Assembly: GCA_009692345.1 (NCBI GenBank)
Contig: SHZI01000009.1
Location: 1 to 46,382, forward strand
Source: Gammaproteobacteria bacterium
Lineage (GTDB): Bacteria; Pseudomonadota; Gammaproteobacteria; Steroidobacterales; GCA-2729495
Direction of reading: 5' to 3'
Length of the DNA stretch: 46,382 nucleotides
The notes beneath the pieces are model-generated. The model was not told where the DNA came from. It worked only from the letters and a program-made list of their open reading frames with translations, and did not search any database. Made by a program: the position numbers and the translations under genes. The first letter of the stretch is position 1. The number at the start of each line of letters is the position of its first letter. This document shows positions 24,961 to 33,225 of the stretch, in pieces.

Positions 24961-25412
24961 GGGGATGGGCTTGGATGTCGTGTCGTCTTTTTTTATTGTT
25001 GTTACTTTTATTTTTCTTCGCGAGGTTCTGTCCGGTTATTGGGTCCTGAGATGGGCTTGGGTTTTGGGGCTTGGGGCTTGGGTTGCTTTCTCAGGTAACC
25101 ATTCAGTCGGGCCTCGCTGGAGATAGTTGCAGCAACCGTGCCAGGCCAGACCGGACCCTGCGCGGATTTGACAGAAGGGGTTGCAGCAGCCGAATTCTGG
25201 GCGGCAGTTCACGGGATCTGGTGTCCCGCCGGGCAGGCTCACGCCGGGGGAAGAAGCGCGCCGGTCGCCGGTGCAGCCCGTTTGTATAGCGGTGCGACAG
25301 CCCGGTCGGCCCGCGGTGTGGTCCGGGTCCCGGTCTTTCGGTGCTTATTAATCAGAAACAGTCACTTAGCTGCTACAGGAGGCCTGTAAAGCTGGTCGAC
25401 CAGGCGCCCGGG
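24961..25412. other. Gene-poor 450-bp stretch with A-rich tract before the terminator
   Basis: No convincing protein gene. On the minus strand, positions 25019-24979 form an A-rich low-GC tract (AAAAATAAAAGTAACAACAA and so on) leading into the terminator. A near-repeat TTGCAGCA(A/G)CCG occurs at about 25125 and 25181. G/T-rich direct repeats (GGGCTTGG type) lie at 25050-25083. A minus-strand open frame of 68 codons (25036-25242) contains paired CC motifs but has no recognisable family. The layout could be a long 3' untranslated region or a small RNA. The region did not match tmRNA, RNase P RNA, 6S or SRP RNA by eye. Confidence 0.5.
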
Positions 25413-25628
25413 CTAGGCGTTAAGGTCGGGGATCATGGCGCTCTCGAGGCGCGTGATGGTGTCCTTCAGGCGCAGCTTTTCTTTCTTCAGCCGCTGGATC
25501 CGCAGTTGATCAACGCTGGCGTCCCGGGCCAGCGACGCAATGGTCGTGTCCAGGTCCCGATGCGCCACCCGCAGTTCCTTAAGGCGCAGCAACTTGCTGA
25601 ACACATCGGTGTTGATGTTGTCGGTCAT
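25413..25628 (-). CDS. YdcH/DUF465 family small protein
   Basis: 71 residues, predicted as one long helical hairpin: FSKLLRLKELRVAHRDLDTT, then SVDQLRIQRLKKEKLRLKDT and ITRLE. The D-x-L-R-IQRLKKEKLRLKD pattern is the DUF465 signature seen in E. coli YdcH. Function unknown. It lies 63 bp downstream of cysQ on the same strand. Confidence 0.88.
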   Translation of the reverse strand: MTDNINTDVFSKLLRLKELRVAHRDLDTTIASLARDASVDQLRIQRLKKEKLRLKDTITRLESAMIPDLNA

Positions 25629-25691
25629 GGCCGGCGTTCTTGGTGGGGCTGGGGCGCCTGTTATTGCGGCTAATCATACCAGTCGCGAACG

Positions 25692-26516
25692 CTAGTCGTG
25701 CAGCAGCGCAAGCCAGTTTCGTCCCGGGTCGCCGCTGGCCACAAACCAGGGATTCAGCACCTCGTTCCGGGTGTTGTATCTGAGGGGCTGGCCCTCCAGA
25801 TCCAGCACGGCGCCGCCGGCGGCCTCCAGCACCGCCTGGGCGGCGGCTGTATCCCACTCGGATGTCGGCCCAAGCCGCGGGTAGAAATCAGCCTCGCCTT
25901 CAGCCACCAGGCAGAACTTGAGCGAGCTGCCCATGGACACCAGGGTGTGAGCACCAAGCCGCCCCAGGATGTCATCCAGGCTCGAACCGCGATGCGAGCG
26001 GCTGCCCGCCACGCGCACGGGGGCCACCGCTGGCGAGCGCACGTGAATCGGCCGGCCGGGTGCGCCAGCGTCGGACCGGAACGCGCCGCCGCCGGCATAG
26101 CCGTAGTAGTCCCGCTCCAGCGCCGGGGCGTGGACCACGCCCAGCACGGGCGCATGCCCGCGGACCAGGGCGATGTTGACCGTGAACTCACCGTTGCGTT
26201 TGATGAACTCCTTGGTGCCATCGAGGGGATCCACCAGCCAGAACGCCTGCCAGGGTCGGCGGACCTCCCACGGGATGGCCGCCGACTCTTCCGACCATAC
26301 CGGCACCGCAGGGGATAGTCGGGCCAGGCCGGCAACGATGACCTCGTGAGCAGCTCTGTCGGCTGCAGTCAGTGGCGACTGATCGGCCTTGGTCTCTATA
26401 CCCAGGTCTGGACCGGCGTAGATCGCGCTGATGGCGCGGCCGGCAGCCCGCGCCAGCTCCAGCACGCCGGGCAAGAGCGTCTCCAGGGGCCGGCTGGTGA
26501 TACCTGACATGGGCAT
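25692..26516 (-). CDS. cysQ: 3'(2'),5'-bisphosphate nucleotidase CysQ
   Basis: 274 residues of the inositol-monophosphatase superfamily. Motifs: IETKADQSPLTAADRAAHEV, PVWSEESA (metal-binding Glu-Glu), FWLVDPLDGTKEFIKRNGEF (metal site) and the C-terminal SEWDTAAAQAVLEAAGG. It hydrolyses 3'-phosphoadenosine 5'-phosphate to AMP, recycling a by-product of sulfate assimilation. ATG codons at 26516 and 26510 are possible. It is divergent from yrfG with only 20 bp between starts. Confidence 0.94.
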   Translation of the reverse strand: MPMSGITSRPLETLLPGVLELARAAGRAISAIYAGPDLGIETKADQSPLTAADRAAHEVIVAGLARLSPAVPVWSEESAAIPWEVRRPWQAFWLVDPLDGTKEFIKRNGEFTVNIALVRGHAPVLGVVHAPALERDYYGYAGGGAFRSDAGAPGRPIHVRSPAVAPVRVAGSRSHRGSSLDDILGRLGAHTLVSMGSSLKFCLVAEGEADFYPRLGPTSEWDTAAAQAVLEAAGGAVLDLEGQPLRYNTRNEVLNPWFVASGDPGRNWLALLHD

Positions 26517-26522
26517 GGACGC

Positions 26523-26528
26523 TACAAT
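26523..26528 (+). promoter_or_regulatory. Candidate -10 hexamer of yrfG
   Basis: TACAAT matches the sigma-70 -10 consensus at five of six positions and ends 8 bp before the yrfG ATG. Initiation at the usual distance would give a leader of only a few nucleotides. The -35 region lies inside the cysQ 5' end and is weak. Confidence 0.35.
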
Positions 26529-26536
26529 ATTTCCCG

Positions 26537-27184
26537 ATGCATGACTGGCGAAAATTCGACACGGTCCTGCTGGACATGGACGGGACCATTCTCGATCTGG
26601 CCTACGACAACTATTTCTGGCTGGAGTTGGTCCCCCGTTGCCTGGCCCGGGACCGCAAGGCGAACCTCGCTGAGGTCACGGCGGAGCTTTACGCGCAGTT
26701 TGCCCGGGTGCAGGGCCGTCTCGAGTGGTATTGCCTGGACTACTGGACGGAGGAGCTGTCGCTGGATCTGCGCGCCCTCAAGAGTGCCAGCAGTCATCGG
26801 GTGCGGTACCTGCCCGGCGCTGTCGGTTTCCTGCGCACCTTACAGGCTACGGGCAAATCCGTGGCCCTGCTGACCAATGCCCATGGCCATACCCTCGAAG
26901 TGAAGAAGGGGGTCGCCGGGCTCGGGCGCTGGATCGATACGTTCATTTCGTCCCATGAGTTTGGCGCCCCCAAGGAAGCGGCGGAGTTCTGGGTGGCGGC
27001 ACAGCGGCGTCTGGGCTTCGATCCGGCCAGAACGCTGTTCATCGATGACAGCCTGCCGGTCCTGGATGCGGCCGCCGCCTGGGGCATTGCTGGCGTGCTG
27101 GCCGTGACCCGCCCGGATTCGACGCAGCCCCATCGCGTGGTCGAGAGGCATCCGTCGGTGCCGGGACTCGGGCACCTCCCGTAG
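26537..27184 (+). CDS. yrfG: GMP/IMP 5'-nucleotidase (HAD family, YrfG-like)
   Basis: 215 residues. HAD motifs: nucleophile VLLDMDGTILDLAYDN, second motif SVALLTNAHGH, and the C-terminal TLFIDDSLPVLDAAAAWG. The DNYFWLELVPRCLA segment is characteristic of YrfG, which dephosphorylates GMP and IMP. It has no ribosome site upstream, consistent with a leaderless or near-leaderless message. Its TAG stop lies inside a palindrome that also contains the rhlB stop. Confidence 0.88.
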   Translation: MHDWRKFDTVLLDMDGTILDLAYDNYFWLELVPRCLARDRKANLAEVTAELYAQFARVQGRLEWYCLDYWTEELSLDLRALKSASSHRVRYLPGAVGFLRTLQATGKSVALLTNAHGHTLEVKKGVAGLGRWIDTFISSHEFGAPKEAAEFWVAAQRRLGFDPARTLFIDDSLPVLDAAAAWGIAGVLAVTRPDSTQPHRVVERHPSVPGLGHLP

Positions 27185-27196
27185 GAGCGCTCCTAC
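27181..27196. repeat. Perfect 16-bp GTAG palindrome between convergent stop codons
   Basis: GTAGGAGCGCTCCTAC is a perfect palindrome. The yrfG stop (27182-27184) and the rhlB stop (27195-27193) are the TAGs of its two halves. The half-site is the GTAG-headed core found elsewhere in the window. It may serve as a bidirectional end signal. Confidence 0.85.
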
Positions 27197-28509
27197 CGAC
27201 CCCGCCGCCCGCCGCCACCGCCGGGCCGTCCACCGCCACCGGAACGCCCGCCGCCACCGCCCGGCCTCCCGCCACTGCCACCCCTGCCCCCCGGCCGGCC
27301 GCCCTGAGGCGGGTACTTGCGCGGGGCCCAGGGTGGAATCTTCACCCCCTCCAGCAGGGCGGGCTCCACGGTCCCGACCGGGATGCGATGCCCGATGTAG
27401 TCCTCAATTTCCGGTAGCGAGAAGGCGTAGGTTTCGCAGGCGAAGCTGACCGAGTCGCCGCTCGCGCCTGCCCGGGCCGTCCGGCCGATGCGGTGCACGT
27501 AGTCCGGGGCGTCCTGTGGCAGGTCGTAATTGATCACGTGGCTCACGTCGGGTACGTGGAGTCCCCGGGAGGCAACGTCGGTCGCCACGAGCACAGGAAG
27601 AGTGCCTTCCTGGAAATCCTTCAGCATGCGGAGCCGCTTGTTCTGGGGCACATCGCCGTTGATGGCCTCAGCCGGCAGGCCGTTGTGGGCCAGCAGCCGG
27701 GCAATCTCTTCTGCCGCACGCTTGGTATTGACGAAGACCATCGTGCGCCGGGCCTGCATGCTGCGCAGAAGGCCGACCAGCAGGCGCCCCTTTTCCTCGT
27801 TGCCCGGGAAGTAGACGCACTGGGTGACGAGGTCCACCGTCTTCTTGTCCGGCTCGATCTGCACGGTCTCCGGGTTGTTCATGTGCTCGTAGGCGAGCTC
27901 AAGAACCCGGTGACCGAGAGTGGCTGAGAACAGCAGGTTCAGGCGCTTGTCTGGCGGCGGCAGTCGACGCAGGAGAAAGCGAATGTCCTTGATGAAGCCC
28001 AGGTCGAACATCCGGTCGGCCTCGTCCATCACGAGCACCTGGGCGTGACTCAGCGTGTAGATGTGCTGGCGGAAGTAGTCGATGAGCCGGCCAGGTGTGC
28101 CGATCAGCACATCGACGCCCCGCTGGAGTTCCTCGCGCTGCTTGTCGTAATCAGCCCCGCCATAGACCACAGACATGCGCAGGCCGGTGGCGCTGCCAAG
28201 AATCAGCGCGTCCGAGTGGATCTGCACGGCCAGTTCCCGGGTGGGGGCCAGGATCAAGGCTCGGGGGCTCGGCTGGTCGCTGCGGTGCGCGGGATGTTTC
28301 AGCAGGTGATTGAACATGGCGAGCAGAAAGGCGGCAGTTTTGCCCGTCCCGGTTTGCGCCTGACCGGCGACGTCCTTGCCCAGGAGGGCTATTGGGAGCG
28401 TCTGCGCCTGGATGGGCGTGCACTGCTGAAACCCCGCAGCACGGACACCCACGAGTATCTCGGGGGGTAACCCCAGTTCTGAAAACAAGACGTTGTGGTC
28501 GCGACTCAT
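27193..28509 (-). CDS. rhlB: DEAD-box RNA helicase RhlB
   Basis: 438 residues. Motifs: Q motif [13 protein letters not shown], Walker [33 protein letters not shown] box [22 protein letters not shown] and [10 protein letters not shown]. The helicase ends near residue 390. The last 40 residues are a Gly/Arg/Pro-rich low-complexity tail (repeated GGRPGG and GGRSGG). In E. coli RhlB unwinds RNA for the RNase E degradosome. Identity is supported by the rhlB-trxA-rho arrangement, which is conserved with E. coli. RBS GGGTGA lies just before the ATG. Confidence 0.93.
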   Translation of the reverse strand: MSRDHNVLFSELGLPPEILVGVRAAGFQQCTPIQAQTLPIALLGKDVAGQAQTGTGKTAAFLLAMFNHLLKHPAHRSDQPSPRALILAPTRELAVQIHSDALILGSATGLRMSVVYGGADYDKQREELQRGVDVLIGTPGRLIDYFRQHIYTLSHAQVLVMDEADRMFDLGFIKDIRFLLRRLPPPDKRLNLLFSATLGHRVLELAYEHMNNPETVQIEPDKKTVDLVTQCVYFPGNEEKGRLLVGLLRSMQARRTMVFVNTKRAAEEIARLLAHNGLPAEAINGDVPQNKRLRMLKDFQEGTLPVLVATDVASRGLHVPDVSHVINYDLPQDAPDYVHRIGRTARAGASGDSVSFACETYAFSLPEIEDYIGHRIPVGTVEPALLEGVKIPPWAPRKYPPQGGRPGGRGGSGGRPGGGGGRSGGGGRPGGGGGRRGR

Positions 28510-29006
28510 GTCACCCTACAGTCAAAAGCGAACCTTCCCCCTTGCAAAAGCCGGCGGGACAGGTTCAAATTGCGCCATCCGCCGCGCGCCTCACCGGCTT
28601 CAAGGCTGCGGCCCATATACGATTCAAGTACGATTCAAGTACGATTCAAGTACGATTCTAGACGCAGATTCCAGACGGGTTACCCAGGTAGTTGACCCGG
28701 ACGGGACACGCAGGAAGCTCCAGAGAACGCTTCTCGATTTCGGATTGTGCCCTATCCGGCCCCGCGCTTCACGCCGGCTTTATTGAAGAAGCCCGCCTGA
28801 TGCCCCCGAAGCGACTTTCCTCGGGACGTGATTGTCGTCAGGAAACGGCTTTCCTCGGCAGGCCTGCCACCGGTCTTCAGCCTGAGGGGTTGAACCTGCT
28901 GGCCCTGGCGGTGCTGATCCCGTCGGACATTCGTCTTAATCCTCAAATTGGCAAACTCTCCATACCTTTCCCTTAAACACCAACCAACAGGACCATCCAG
29001 AGGACC
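28510..29006. other. rhlB/trxA divergent intergenic region (about 500 bp)
   Basis: No protein gene is supported. It holds the 11-bp tandem array at 28618-28661, a repeated CTTTCCTCGG at about 28813 and 28848, and a low-GC stretch (28935-28985) just upstream of trxA where its promoter is likely. I could not pick a promoter with matching -35 and -10. Confidence 0.5.
28618..28661. repeat. 11-bp direct tandem repeat (four units) upstream of trxA
   Basis: Three identical units of TACGATTCAAG are followed by a fourth, TACGATTCTAG. The 11-bp period is close to one helical turn, so the units present the same face of the DNA. Spacing and position in a divergent promoter region suggest a protein-binding array or simple slippage. 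Confidence 0.9.
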
Positions 29007-29327
29007 ATGAGCATAGTTCACGTCTCCGATGTCACATTCGAAGCGCAGGTACTGAAGTCCACCCGTCCCGTCCTTGTGGACTTCTGGGCCGAGTGGTGTG
29101 GCCCCTGCAAGAGTATTGCGCCGATCCTCGAGCAGATCGCCATCGAGTATCAGGACCGTATCGAGATTGCCAAGGTCGATGTCGAAGACAGCCAGAGCAC
29201 TGCCATGAAGTACGGCATCCGCAGTATCCCGACGCTGATGCTTTTCAGGGACGGCGTGGTCGAGGCTCAGCACGTTGGCATCGTTTCCAGAGAGCAGTTG
29301 CAGAAACTCCTCGAAGCCAAGCTCTAG
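29007..29327 (+). CDS. trxA: Thioredoxin 1
   Basis: 106 residues. The redox site is FWAEWCGPCKSIAPIL and the cis-proline loop is IRSIPTLMLF. It reduces cytoplasmic disulfides using thioredoxin reductase. The ATG at 29007 is preceded by AGAGGA. It lies between divergent rhlB and co-directional rho, the E. coli order. Confidence 0.97.
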   Translation: MSIVHVSDVTFEAQVLKSTRPVLVDFWAEWCGPCKSIAPILEQIAIEYQDRIEIAKVDVEDSQSTAMKYGIRSIPTLMLFRDGVVEAQHVGIVSREQLQKLLEAKL

Positions 29328-29384
29328 CCGGCCGCACGAACTCACCCGACTCAACTATCCAGTTTCACTTTCAAGGATCTATGC

Positions 29385-30902
<1,518 letters not shown>

Positions 30903-30910
30903 CCACGCCC

Positions 30911-30934
30911 GTAGGAGCGCCTTGAGACGCGATC
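30911..30934. repeat. GTAG-headed REP-like element
   Basis: Begins GTAGGAGCGCCTTGAG and ends ACGCGATC; it aligns with the copy at 11991-12011. It lies between the rho stop and the rho terminator. Confidence 0.75.
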
Positions 30935-30942
30935 CGCCTGAT

Positions 30943-30979
30943 AAGGCACCGGAGTCCAGAAGGCACCGGTGCCTTTTTC
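30943..30979 (+). terminator. Rho-independent terminator downstream of rho
   Basis: AAGGCACCGG (30943-30952) pairs with CCGGTGCCTT (30966-30975), a 10-bp stem with a 13-nt loop followed by a T tract (TTTTTCTTT). An alternative shorter hairpin GGCACCGGTGCC sits on the 3' side. It separates rho from the convergent membrane-protein gene. Confidence 0.85.
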
Positions 30980-30990
30980 TTTAACAGGCC

Positions 30991-31404
30991 CTAGCCGACG
31001 CGCCTTAGTACGGCCGCCAGCTCCAGCGTCACGCGCAGCGACGCAAGGCGAAACCCGACCGTAACGAGTGCGACCAGCAGCAGGCCGATGCCCGGCATGA
31101 GTGCGGCAGTGCCCTGGTTGATGCTCATCTGGAAAGGCACCCGCAGCCCGGCAGGCGGGAACGACCGGGTCCTCAGGGTCTTTATCCCCAGCCAGGCGGT
31201 CAGCCCCGCCACACCCAGCAGTAGCACCAGCTTCACCAGCTCCTCGTAGATCAGCCGGTTTGCCTGGAGCGCGGTGCTCGCAGCCGCCCCTGGCAGCCCG
31301 TAGAGAGCATTGGCAATGGGCCACAGCAAGAGGAACCATCCAGCGGCGAATAGCCCGCCGCCAATCAGCCAGCGGCGTCGGATAGCCGGGTTGGCGGGAA
31401 TCAT
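30991..31404 (-). CDS. Small membrane protein of unknown function
   Basis: 137 residues with three predicted membrane helices (about 12-33, 56-76, 99-120) and short loops. No family recognised. I chose the ATG at 31404 because it overlaps the upstream GNAT stop as ATGA; a GTG at 31431 would extend it by nine residues into the GNAT gene. It is the last gene of a four-gene minus-strand run and converges with rho. Confidence 0.65.
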   Translation of the reverse strand: MIPANPAIRRRWLIGGGLFAAGWFLLLWPIANALYGLPGAAASTALQANRLIYEELVKLVLLLGVAGLTAWLGIKTLRTRSFPPAGLRVPFQMSINQGTAALMPGIGLLLVALVTVGFRLASLRVTLELAAVLRRVG

Positions 31405-31921
31405 GGGGGAGAAGTTCCGGAGACCAACCACAGCAGTTCCTCAGTCGAGTCCGGCAGCGTCACCGTCCGTGCCCGGCGCATGCCGATCTTCTCCAGGAGT
31501 TGTATCGAGCCCAGGTTGTCGGGAGCCGTAAAGCCCACGATGCGCTTCAGTCCCAGGGAGCGATGCCCAAAGGCCAAGGTAGCCGACTCGGCTTCCCGCG
31601 CATAGCCCTTGGCCCGGAACGCCGGGAGGAAGGCGAAGCCGATATCCACGTCCGCCACGCCGTCCCCCGCCGGATCAGTCCGCACATGCCGATGGGCGTG
31701 TGGCAGTTCTGCAGGCCCACCCGCCAGAGACCGAGGCCAGCGCGGGCATGCATGGTGATCGGTCCATCAACGCGATAGCGACGTGCGTCATCCAGAGTGC
31801 GCACGCTCTGGTCGCCGATGAACCGCAGCCAGTCGGGATCGATGAGCAGCTCGAGGATGAAGGGCGCGTCAGACTCGGTGAAGCGCTGGAGGAGGAGGCG
31901 CGACGTGCTGAGTTCACTCAA
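31401..31921 (-). pseudogene. GNAT acetyltransferase with a single-base frameshift
   Basis: The N-terminal half (MSELSTSRLLLQRF, TTG start at 31921, 2 bp after the methyltransferase stop) runs to PIGMCGLIRR. The C-terminal half (DVDIGFAFLPAFRAKGYARE, then the acetyl-CoA motif region and NLGSIQLLEKIGM) is in another frame. Adding one G to the 5-G run (31664-31668, CCCCC on plus) joins them as GLIRRGDGVADVDIGFAF, which is exactly the RimJ/RimL-type pattern. It is therefore either a real recent frameshift, a sequencing error in a homopolymer, or a slippery phase-variable tract. Both halves otherwise look well conserved, favouring a recent event. Confidence 0.8.
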
Positions 31922-31923
31922 GC

Positions 31924-32385
31924 CTATAGCCAGCGGCAGACTCGCGCCCGGTAGGCGGCAAACTCCGCGCCGAAGAGCCCCGCGAGTGCGCGCTCTTCCG
32001 GTCCGATCTGGAACCGGTTCATGTAGAGCACGAACAGCGGGGCGCCGACCAGGCCGGCGAGCGTGCCGAGCCACGCGGACCAGCCCAGCAGCCAGGCGGC
32101 CATACCGAGGTACATCGGGTTGCGGGTGTAGGCGTAGATTCCGGACGTGACCAGGGCCGTGGCAGTTTCCGGTTTGACGGGATTCAGAGTGGTCTTCGCC
32201 CGGCTGACCGTGCGGGCCCCGGCGCCGGCCAGCGCCAGGCCCAGGACAACGAACGCGATGGCACCCCCGAGCCGGACCGGGAACGGCAGGGTGGTCTGCG
32301 CGAAGGCGGACGAGGCCAGCCAGGCGACGACGCCCATCAGCAAACCGGCGAGGGGTGGCGGAATTCGGGTATCGAGGGCGCTCAT
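31924..32385 (-). CDS. Isoprenylcysteine carboxyl methyltransferase-like membrane protein
   Basis: 153 residues, about four membrane helices. The C-terminal half has the ICMT/PEMT signature YAYTRNPMYLGMAAWLLGW and FQIGPEERALAGLFGAEFAAY, which binds S-adenosylmethionine in this family. Substrate unknown; bacterial members methylate lipids or other small molecules. The start is the ATG at 32385. The frameshifted GNAT gene follows 2 bp after its stop. Confidence 0.8.
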   Translation of the reverse strand: MSALDTRIPPPLAGLLMGVVAWLASSAFAQTTLPFPVRLGGAIAFVVLGLALAGAGARTVSRAKTTLNPVKPETATALVTSGIYAYTRNPMYLGMAAWLLGWSAWLGTLAGLVGAPLFVLYMNRFQIGPEERALAGLFGAEFAAYRARVCRWL

Positions 32386-32431
32386 GGTTTCCGCGTCTGT
32401 ACGGTGAGTAAAACTCTGCAGAGAGGGGGGA

Positions 32432-32691
32432 TTCTACGGTGCCCGAAGCAGTGGCCCGTGCGTCAGTTGCTCCGGCTGACGATGGACGCGGGCCACGAAT
32501 GCTGCATTGACCCCTACGTCGAGGCGGAAGCACGCCGCAACCTGGAGGCCAAGGCGCCGAAGTCTTTTGCCGTATTGGAGCGGTTGCAGTCTGAGTGTCA
32601 CTCGGCGCCGTTCCGGCCCATCACTCCGGAAATCGCTCAAGCTCTGGCTGCCCTCCCGGAGAAAGACCAGCCTGTACTGGCGGCGGCCATA
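32432..32691 (+). pseudogene. PIN-domain toxin remnant
   Basis: In one frame from 32458: VRQLLRLTMDAGHECCIDPY, then VEAEARRNLEAKA, and AALPEKDQPVLAAAI at the end. These match the middle of a PIN-domain toxin. Just upstream, the next frame reads FYGARSSGP, as expected for the preceding PIN helix, so one base is missing near 32453-32458. The N-terminal strand with the first catalytic Asp and the C-terminal part (GADYLLTGD-type) are missing. Homology stops abruptly at about 32691, where hicB homology on the other strand begins. Confidence 0.65.
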
Positions 32692-32693
32692 CC

Positions 32694-32862
32694 TTCTGGC
32701 AGGTCCTCACTGTCAGACTTGGCCTTCGCTACCCACTCGTCGATTACCTCGCAGAGCCCGGCAAAGACCTGCTTCTCGTTTTTGCCATGGACACCGCCCG
32801 ACGTAGCACCCATCCTCCTCCGACCACTCCACAATCTTTAGAAAACGATCTGACTTCTTCAT
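32694..32862 (-). pseudogene. HicB antitoxin remnant (frameshifted and truncated)
   Basis: The ATG at 32862 overlaps the hicA stop (ATGA). The first 25 residues (MKKSDRFLKIVEWSEEDGCY, then VGRCP) match HicB. The frame then changes and the next HicB segment appears in another frame as GGVHGKNEKQVFAGLCEVID and EWVAKAKSDSEDLPE. The residues normally between CP and GGVHG are gone. A deletion between two copies of GGCGGTGTCC would produce this. The C-terminal DNA-binding part is absent; homology ends at about 32694. Confidence 0.75.
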
Positions 32863-33053
32863 TTCGACACCTGCTCGACAGCCGCTTTCACGGCCTTCTC
32901 TTGGTAAGGTTTCGCGTCGCTACCTGGGCTACCGCTGACGGTGATCCGGACACCATTGGAATGCTTAAAGTTTCGATGACGGCCTTTGTCCCCGCAGTCT
33001 GCAAAGCCAGCACCCGTAAGTGATCGGATAAGTTCACGGATCCTTGGCGGCAC
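32859..33053 (-). CDS. hicA: HicA-family mRNA interferase toxin (apparently intact)
   Basis: 64 residues, normal for HicA. It has the fold pattern RELIRSLTGAGFADCGDKG, the catalytic His in GRHRNFKH (many relatives have GSHRNF, so the preceding Ser is Arg here), GVRITVSG and DAKPYQEKAVKAAVEQ. HicA cleaves mRNA and is neutralised by HicB. The start is a GTG with no strong ribosome site. Its cognate hicB is broken, so the toxin must be poorly made, inactive, or controlled by another HicB. Confidence 0.78.
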   Translation of the reverse strand: MPPRIRELIRSLTGAGFADCGDKGRHRNFKHSNGVRITVSGSPGSDAKPYQEKAVKAAVEQVSK

Positions 33054-33202
33054 TGAAAAATGGTACCGCGTCTTCCAGCCCGCTAACGTGAAGGTAACCG
33101 GCAGTGTGCGGCTTTAGCGCGCAGCGTCCGGCTGCCCGCCGGGTTGGGCGTCGCGGCTGAATTGGCTTATTTGGTTGGGCATGTGGGATTGGGTTGGGGA
33201 TG
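33054..33202. other. Intergenic stretch between hicA and the purD 3' end
   Basis: About 150 bp. No gene or clear signal seen. G/T-rich runs (TTGGTTGGGC, GATTGGGTTGGGG) precede the repeat at 33203. Confidence 0.4.
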
Positions 33203-33225
33203 GCGCCGGTCGGCGCTCCTACGGG
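33203..33225. repeat. REP-like element overlapping the purD stop
   Basis: The plus strand reads GCGCCGGTCGGCGCTCCTAC and three more bases. The purD stop codon (33221-33219) is inside it. It is nearly identical (one mismatch over 23 bp) to the copy at 34515-34537. Confidence 0.85.

Noticed and set aside
25036-25242. Cys-rich 68-codon frame as a bacteriocin-like peptide
   Set aside because: Only CC pairs and a GTG start support it; no leader, processing site, transporter or immunity gene is nearby.
24961-25412. tmRNA, 6S RNA, RNase P RNA or SRP RNA
   Set aside because: None of the conserved cores or closing stems of these RNAs were recognisable on either strand.
28560-28585. tRNA T-loop-like AGGTTCAAAT
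   Set aside because: No flanking stem, anticodon arm or CCA end; chance match.
28618-28661. CRISPR-like repeats
   Set aside because: The 11-bp units are contiguous with no spacers and no cas genes are present.
32404-32841. Intact 145-residue plus-strand protein
   Set aside because: Only the middle matches a PIN domain. The end is antisense to hicB homology and the N-terminal catalytic strand is missing, so it is a remnant.
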